Part shown: positions 59,866 through 64,000 of the stretch, piece after piece
Layout: each line of letters opens with the position of its first letter
Position numbering within the stretch: the first letter of the stretch is position 1
Assembly: GCF_015278315.1 (NCBI RefSeq)
Contig: NZ_JADIJE010000004.1
Span: 186,001-250,000, forward strand
From: Microbacterium ureisolvens
Lineage (GTDB): Bacteria; Actinomycetota; Actinomycetes; Actinomycetales; Microbacteriaceae
DNA: 64,000 nt
Reading direction: 5' to 3'
The notes under the pieces: model-generated
Told to the model about the DNA's origin: nothing
Seen by the model: only the letters and a program-made list of their open reading frames with translations
Database searches by the model: none
Made by a program: the position numbers and the translations under genes

Positions 59866-60741
59866 TCAGCGGCGCGGGTCGTCGCGTCCGGGCTTCTGCG
59901 GCCCGTCGCCGGGCTTGCCGTCGGTCCGGCGGAGGTAGCGCTCGAACTCCTGCGCGATCGCGTCGCCCGAGGCCTCGGGGGAGTCCCACGTGTCGCGCGT
60001 GCGCTCGAGCTGGTGGATGTACTCCGTCATCTCCTCGTCGTCGGCCGCGGCGGCGTCGATGGACGCCTCCCACGCAGCCGCCTCGGTGGCCAGATCGCCG
60101 CGCGAGACCGGAGCACCGGTGATGTCCTCGAGCCTGTCCAGGAGAGCCAGCGTCGCCTTGGGCGACGGGGTGTGGCCGGCGACGTAATGGGGGACGCTCG
60201 CCCACAGGCTCGCCGTCGGGATGCCGGCGCGCTCGGCGGCGTCGCCCAGCACGCTGAGGATGCCGACCGGCCCCTCATACGTGCTGCGCTCCAGCGACAG
60301 CTTGCCGCGGAGCGCTTCGTTGTCGCTGCCGGCGAAGACCGAGATGGGGCGCGTGTGCGGCACGTCCGACATCATCGATCCGATCGCGACGAATCCGGTG
60401 ATGTCCTCGCGGAGGGCCACGTCGACGAACTCCGAGGCGAACGCCTGCCAGGCGCGGGCCGGCTCGACGCCGGTAAGGAGCCACAGCTGAGTGCCGCGGG
60501 TCGCCCGGGCGGGGCGCAGCAGCGTGGCCTCGGGCCAGCGCAGGCTGCGGCTGCCGTCGCCGTCGGCGGCGATGTGCGGTCGCGTGTACTGGTAGTCGAA
60601 GTACAACTCGGGGTCGACCGAGAACACGGTCTCGTACGAGCCGCCCTCGCGCAGCTGGGTGATCGCGGACGACGCGGCTTCGCCCGCGTCGTTCCAGCCG
60701 TCGAACGCGGCGACGAGAACACGACGACCCAGTCCGTCCAC
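59866..60741 (-). CDS. PAC2-family protein (proteasome assembly chaperone-like)
   Basis: A 291-residue PAC2-domain protein. Family features are VLVAAFDGWNDAGEAASSAI near residue 7, FVAIGSMMSDVPHTRPISVF, and HYVAGHTPSPKATLALLDRL. The C-terminal ~60 residues are acidic. In Actinobacteria these proteins sit near the proteasome-associated genes; the structural family resembles eukaryotic proteasome assembly chaperones, but no role in prokaryotic proteasome assembly has been shown. GTG 60741 follows AGAGGGGG at 4-5 bases, which rejects a longer form starting at 60891. TATCCT upstream is a plausible -10. Confidence 0.85.
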   Translation of the reverse strand: MDGLGRRVLVAAFDGWNDAGEAASSAITQLREGGSYETVFSVDPELYFDYQYTRPHIAADGDGSRSLRWPEATLLRPARATRGTQLWLLTGVEPARAWQAFASEFVDVALREDITGFVAIGSMMSDVPHTRPISVFAGSDNEALRGKLSLERSTYEGPVGILSVLGDAAERAGIPTASLWASVPHYVAGHTPSPKATLALLDRLEDITGAPVSRGDLATEAAAWEASIDAAAADDEEMTEYIHQLERTRDTWDSPEASGDAIAQEFERYLRRTDGKPGDGPQKPGRDDPRR

Positions 60742-60832
60742 GAGACCCCCTCTTCCCGCAACCGCTGCGGGTTCCTTCCAGGATAGGCCCCCCTCCCGGC
60801 GGGGGGCCGGAGGCCCCTCGTAGGATTGGACG

Positions 60833-61540
60833 GTGAACGCGCCCCGACTCGCCGCCGTCCTGTGGGACATGGACGGAACCCTCGTCGACACCGAGCCCTA
60901 CTGGATGGCGGCCGAGACGCCGCTCATCGAGAGCTTCGGAGGGACGTGGTCCCACGAGCAGGCTCTCGGGCTCGTCGGCCTCGGACTCGAGGACTCCGCG
61001 CGCATCCTGCAGGGGACGGGCGTGCGGATGACCACCGACGCCATCGTCGACCACCTCACCGACGACGTCATGCGTCAGCTTGCCGACACCGGCGTGCCGT
61101 TCCGGCCCGGTGCCCGCGAGCTGCTCGCAGGGCTGCGAGCGGCCGGCATCAAGACGGGTCTCGTGACGATGTCGATGCGCCGGATGGCGCAGACCGTCGT
61201 GGACCTCATCGACTTCGATGCCTTCGACGTCGTCGTCGCGGGCGACGACGTCACCCGCCCGAAGCCGTTCCCCGATCCCTACCTGCAGGCGTGCGAGGCG
61301 CTGGGGGTGACCCCCGAGGAGACGGTCGCGATCGAGGACTCGCCGAACGGACTGCGCTCGGCGGTCGCGTCGGGCGCCGCCGTCATCGGCGTGCCGCTCA
61401 TGGTCTCGCTGACCGGGGCCGGAGCGCACACGCTGTGGGAGACGCTCGAAGGACGCACGGCCGACGACGTCGTCGCCTTCCACGCCACGCACCGCTCGCG
61501 CGCCAGCGCCCGCCACTCGACCGAGGAGGTCGCCCGATGA
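60833..61540 (+). CDS. HAD-superfamily phosphatase (beta-phosphoglucomutase-like)
   Basis: A 235-residue HAD hydrolase. The nucleophile is D in VLWDMDGTLVDTEPYW near residue 9, the Ser/Thr motif II is GLVTMSMRR, and motif III is PKPFPDPY with the EDSPNGLRSA motif IV. The helical cap lies in between. GTG 60833 is 6 bases after TAGGAT, so leaderless. It overlaps the tRNA methyltransferase gene by four bases. The substrate may be a sugar phosphate or nucleotide; the HAD gene before trmI is common in Actinobacteria. Confidence 0.88.
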   Translation: MNAPRLAAVLWDMDGTLVDTEPYWMAAETPLIESFGGTWSHEQALGLVGLGLEDSARILQGTGVRMTTDAIVDHLTDDVMRQLADTGVPFRPGARELLAGLRAAGIKTGLVTMSMRRMAQTVVDLIDFDAFDVVVAGDDVTRPKPFPDPYLQACEALGVTPEETVAIEDSPNGLRSAVASGAAVIGVPLMVSLTGAGAHTLWETLEGRTADDVVAFHATHRSRASARHSTEEVAR

Positions 61541-62565
61541 CTCCCGACACCGCCATCGCCGAGGAGCGCCCGAGCGGTCCGTTCCGCCTCGGCGACCGCG
61601 TGCAGCTGACCGGTCCCAAGGGACGGCTGCACACGATCACGCTCCGACCGGGCGGCGAGCTGCACACGCACCACGGCGTGCTCAAGCACGAGCAGCTCGT
61701 CGGCCAGCCCGACGGGTCGGTCGTCGCCAACAGCGGCGGGCACGGATACCTCGCCCTGCGGCCGCTGCTGCGGGACTTCGTGATGTCGATGCCCCGCGGC
61801 GCAGCCATCGTGTACCCGAAGGACGCCGCCCAGATCCTCGCCGAGGCCGACATCTTCCCCGGTGCCACGGTCGTCGAGGCGGGCGTCGGGTCGGGCGCCC
61901 TGTCGCTGTGGCTGCTGCGCGCCATCGGCGCCGAGGGCCGCCTGGTGTCGTTCGAGCGGCGCGACGACTTCGCTGCGGTCGCCCGCGCGAACGTCGAGAC
62001 CTTCACCGGCCATGTCCCCGCCAACTGGGACGTCGTCGTGGGCGACCTGGCGCAGGAGCTGGCGGATGCCGTGCCCCCGGCATCCGTCGATCGCGTCGTC
62101 CTCGACATGCTGGCACCGTGGGAGTGCATCGACGCGGTCGCCGACGCGCTCACGCCCGGCGGAGTGGTGGTGTGCTACGTGGCGACGGCGACCCAGCTCA
62201 GCCGCGTCGCCGAGTACATCCGCGGCACCGGGCTGTTCACCGAGCCCGACGCCAACGAGACGATGGTGCGCGGCTGGCACGTCGAGGGCCTGGCCGTGCG
62301 GCCCGATCACCGCATGGTCGCGCACACCGGCTTCCTGGTCTGGGCGCGGCGACTGGCGCCCGGCGCCATCCCGCCCGAGGTCAAGCGCCGCGCGTCGAAG
62401 TCGAGCTATGGCGACGAGGACGTCGAGCTGTGGACGCCGGGAGCGGTGGGCGACCGGCAGATCACCGACAAGAACCTGCGCAAGCGCGTGCGCGAAGCCG
62501 AGCGTGCCGCGGAGGGCGCCCGCCTGGCATCGGGGCGTTCGGACGAGCCGGGCGAGTCCGCCTAA
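61537..62565 (+). CDS. trmI: tRNA (adenine-58 N1)-methyltransferase TrmI
   Basis: A 342-residue SAM-dependent enzyme. An N-terminal beta domain (FRLGDRVQLTGPKGRLHTIT) leads to the Rossmann fold with VVEAGVGSGALSLWLLRAIG and VVLDMLAPWECIDAV. It makes m1A58 in the T-loop of tRNA. The C-terminal ~60 residues are charged. The ATG overlaps the HAD stop. In most Actinobacteria this gene is followed by the Pup-proteasome genes; here the stop TAA at 62563-62565 is part of the -10 (TAAACT) of the FKBP gene. Confidence 0.95.
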   Translation: MTPDTAIAEERPSGPFRLGDRVQLTGPKGRLHTITLRPGGELHTHHGVLKHEQLVGQPDGSVVANSGGHGYLALRPLLRDFVMSMPRGAAIVYPKDAAQILAEADIFPGATVVEAGVGSGALSLWLLRAIGAEGRLVSFERRDDFAAVARANVETFTGHVPANWDVVVGDLAQELADAVPPASVDRVVLDMLAPWECIDAVADALTPGGVVVCYVATATQLSRVAEYIRGTGLFTEPDANETMVRGWHVEGLAVRPDHRMVAHTGFLVWARRLAPGAIPPEVKRRASKSSYGDEDVELWTPGAVGDRQITDKNLRKRVREAERAAEGARLASGRSDEPGESA

Positions 62566-62574
62566 ACTAGCCCG

Positions 62575-63534
62575 GTGCGCAAGATCCCCGCTGCCCTCGC
62601 CGTCCTCGGACTGGTGACCGTCGGCCTCACCGGGTGCTCCCTGCCCGGGTCGTCCGACTGCTCCCGTCCCGCCGTGTCCGATGCCGATGTGATGGACCTC
62701 ATCGACGTGAGCGGCGAGATCGGCGAGCAGCCCGACGTGGAGATCTACACGCCGCTGAAGGCCTCGCAGCTCGCGTTCGAGGACGTCGTCGTGGGCGACG
62801 GCACCCCGATCACCACCGGCACCCAGCCCGTCGTGCTCGACGTCTCACTGTTCAGCGGTGCCACCGGCGAGCTGCTGGCCGAGTCGCCCTACGACGGCGA
62901 CCTGTCGCGGGTGTCGTCGGTGTCGCAGTTCTCGAACTTCCCCGGATTCGAGGAGGCGCTGCAGTGCGCCACCGAGGGGTCGCGCGTCGCCATCGCACTG
63001 TCGCCCGACGACCTCGGCGAGGGCGTGGCAGGCCAGGCCGGTCTCGATGAGGGCGACGCGCTCGTCGCCGTCATCGATCTTCACAAGGTCTACCTCGCCT
63101 CGGCAGACGGCCAGAACCAGTTCAACAGCGGCTTCGGGCTGCCCAGCGTCGTGCGCGCACCCGACGGCCGCCCGGGCCTGATCATCCCCGACGGCGCTCC
63201 GCCGACCGACCTCGTCGTGCAGACCCTCAAGAAGGGCACAGGCGAGGAGGTGACCGGTGAGCAGCCGGTGCGCGTTCACTACACCGGTGTCGTGTGGGGC
63301 GAGAACGAGCCCTTCGACACGACGTGGGACAGCCAGCCCGCTCCGCTCACCCTGGACGCCGTCGTTCCCGGCTTCGCCGAGGCCCTCGCGGGCCAGACGG
63401 TCGGCTCGCAGATCCTCGCCGTCATCCCGCCCGACCAGGGCTACGGCGACGAGGCACAGGGCTCGATCCCGGCCGGATCCACGCTCGTGTTCGTCATCGA
63501 CATCCTCGGTGTCGACGCCGTCCCGGCGGAGTGA
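62575..63534 (+). CDS. FKBP-type peptidyl-prolyl isomerase lipoprotein
   Basis: A 319-residue exported lipoprotein with Cys21 after LTG (VGLTGC). A first FKBP-like segment (about 65-175) is degenerate. The second (about 200-310) is complete, with VRVHYTGVVWGENEPFDTTW, VVPGFAEALAGQTVGSQILA, PPDQGYG and SIPAGSTLVFVIDILGV. It should speed proline isomerisation of exported proteins. GTG 62575 is 6 bases after TAAACT, so leaderless and independent from trmI. It lies where FKBP is found beside pafA/pafB in other Actinobacteria. Confidence 0.9.
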   Translation: MRKIPAALAVLGLVTVGLTGCSLPGSSDCSRPAVSDADVMDLIDVSGEIGEQPDVEIYTPLKASQLAFEDVVVGDGTPITTGTQPVVLDVSLFSGATGELLAESPYDGDLSRVSSVSQFSNFPGFEEALQCATEGSRVAIALSPDDLGEGVAGQAGLDEGDALVAVIDLHKVYLASADGQNQFNSGFGLPSVVRAPDGRPGLIIPDGAPPTDLVVQTLKKGTGEEVTGEQPVRVHYTGVVWGENEPFDTTWDSQPAPLTLDAVVPGFAEALAGQTVGSQILAVIPPDQGYGDEAQGSIPAGSTLVFVIDILGVDAVPAE

Positions 63535-63579
63535 GCCCGGGTTCGACGACCCCGCCGCGAGCGGCTCTAAGATAGGCGG

Positions 63580-64000
63580 GTGCCTGCCACCGCCGCCGCG
63601 AAGATCCCGCCCGAGGAGCGCCTGGTCAACCTCGTGGTGGCGCTGATCGCGACCGATCAGGGGCTCACGAAGGACACCATCCTCACCTCGGTCGCCGGCT
63701 ACCGCGAGCAGAGCGAGGCGGGTGCCTCCAAGGACGCGCTCGAGAAGATGTTCGAGCGCGACAAGGAATCGCTGCGCGGCCTCGGTGTGCCGATCGAGAC
63801 GATCGGCGACTGGGCCGACCCCGACGATCTGCGCGAGGCGCGGTACCGCGTGCCCAGCGCCGAGTACGAGCTCCCCGAAGACATCGAGTTCACCCCGGCC
63901 GAGCTAGCGCTGCTCACGCTCGCCGGCGGCGTGTGGAGCGAGAGCTCCATGTCGGACGACGCCCGCAGCGGCCTGCGCAAGATCCGGGCCCTGGGCGACC
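63580..64000 (+). CDS. pafB: PafB-like WYL-domain regulator, N-terminal part
   Basis: The frame is open to the end of the window (140 residues visible). The N-terminal winged helix begins near EERLVNLVVALIATDQGLTK with YREQSEAGASKDALEKMFER and the conserved RDKESLRGLGVPIET of PafB/PafC proteins. PafBC activates DNA damage response genes with a WYL ligand domain, which would be downstream of base 64000. GTG 63580 is 6 bases after TAAGAT. PafB here follows FKBP, in the order known from mycobacteria, but the pafA and pup genes that give it its name are missing from this neighbourhood. Confidence 0.9.
   Translation, partial: MPATAAAKIPPEERLVNLVVALIATDQGLTKDTILTSVAGYREQSEAGASKDALEKMFERDKESLRGLGVPIETIGDWADPDDLREARYRVPSAEYELPEDIEFTPAELALLTLAGGVWSESSMSDDARSGLRKIRALGD

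Overview
The window is about 69-70% GC and gene-dense, with many GTG starts. Its genes match actinobacterial families: an ECF42 sigma factor, the actinobacterial SUF operon, GlgC/GlgA, PafB, a PAC2 protein and CtaA/CtaB. I infer a Microbacterium-like member of the Microbacteriaceae; the order and content look chromosomal, with no phage, transposase or CRISPR array. Assignments come from reading the translations, not from searches.

Layout. 1-3.5 kb: end of heme O synthase (ctaB), a YCII/DGPF protein with its ECF42 sigma factor, a two-helix membrane protein and heme A synthase (ctaA). 3.7-7.9 kb: Fe-S assembly operon sufB-sufD-Rieske ferredoxin-sufC-sufT. 8-12 kb: lipid-anchored serine hydrolase, MalY/PatB-type C-S lyase, MFS transporter. 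12-17 kb (minus strand): siderophore uptake operon (binding lipoprotein, two permeases, ATPase, siderophore-interacting reductase) behind two iron-box-like palindromes. 17-26 kb: BioY, a membrane acyltransferase, a two-component system, a DedA protein, an ABC-F ATPase, SURF1 and small membrane proteins. 26-34 kb: a FabG-like reductase, hydrolases, serB, divergent glgC/glgA, an orphan ABC ATPase, L31 type B behind a structured leader, an exonuclease and a CGNR regulator.

34-47 kb: EamA transporter, then a branched-chain amino acid catabolic island: Lrp regulator, E1alpha-E1beta-E2 of a branched-chain 2-oxoacid dehydrogenase, a TetR regulator, and a carboxyltransferase / biotin carboxylase / acyl-CoA dehydrogenase / MaoC hydratase / CitE lyase operon. 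The gene set matches the Mycobacterium tuberculosis Rv2495c-Rv2506 leucine-degradation locus. Both regulators sit next to clear palindromes in the intergenic DNA. 47-54 kb: phosphatase, Sir2 deacylase, rRNA methyltransferase, SDR, SGNH hydrolase, SF2 helicase and VIT-type transporter. 54.7 kb: tRNA-Leu(GAG). 55-57.4 kb: DesK/DesR-like pair and a small membrane protein. 57.5-64 kb: M20 peptidase, uppP, PAC2 protein, HAD hydrolase, trmI, FKBP lipoprotein and the start of pafB. This last stretch is the usual Pup-proteasome neighbourhood, but trmI and the FKBP gene are only 9 bp apart with no pup/mpa/dop/pafA between them.

Two window-wide signals stand out. About eighteen genes look leaderless, with a TANNNT -10 hexamer exactly 6 or 7 bases before the start codon. 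The heptamer GGATGCC/GGCATCC is strongly over-represented, forces otherwise rare GAT and GCA codons, and occurs as inverted pairs in intergenic hairpins, the pattern of DNA uptake sequences. I regard this as the most novel signal here.
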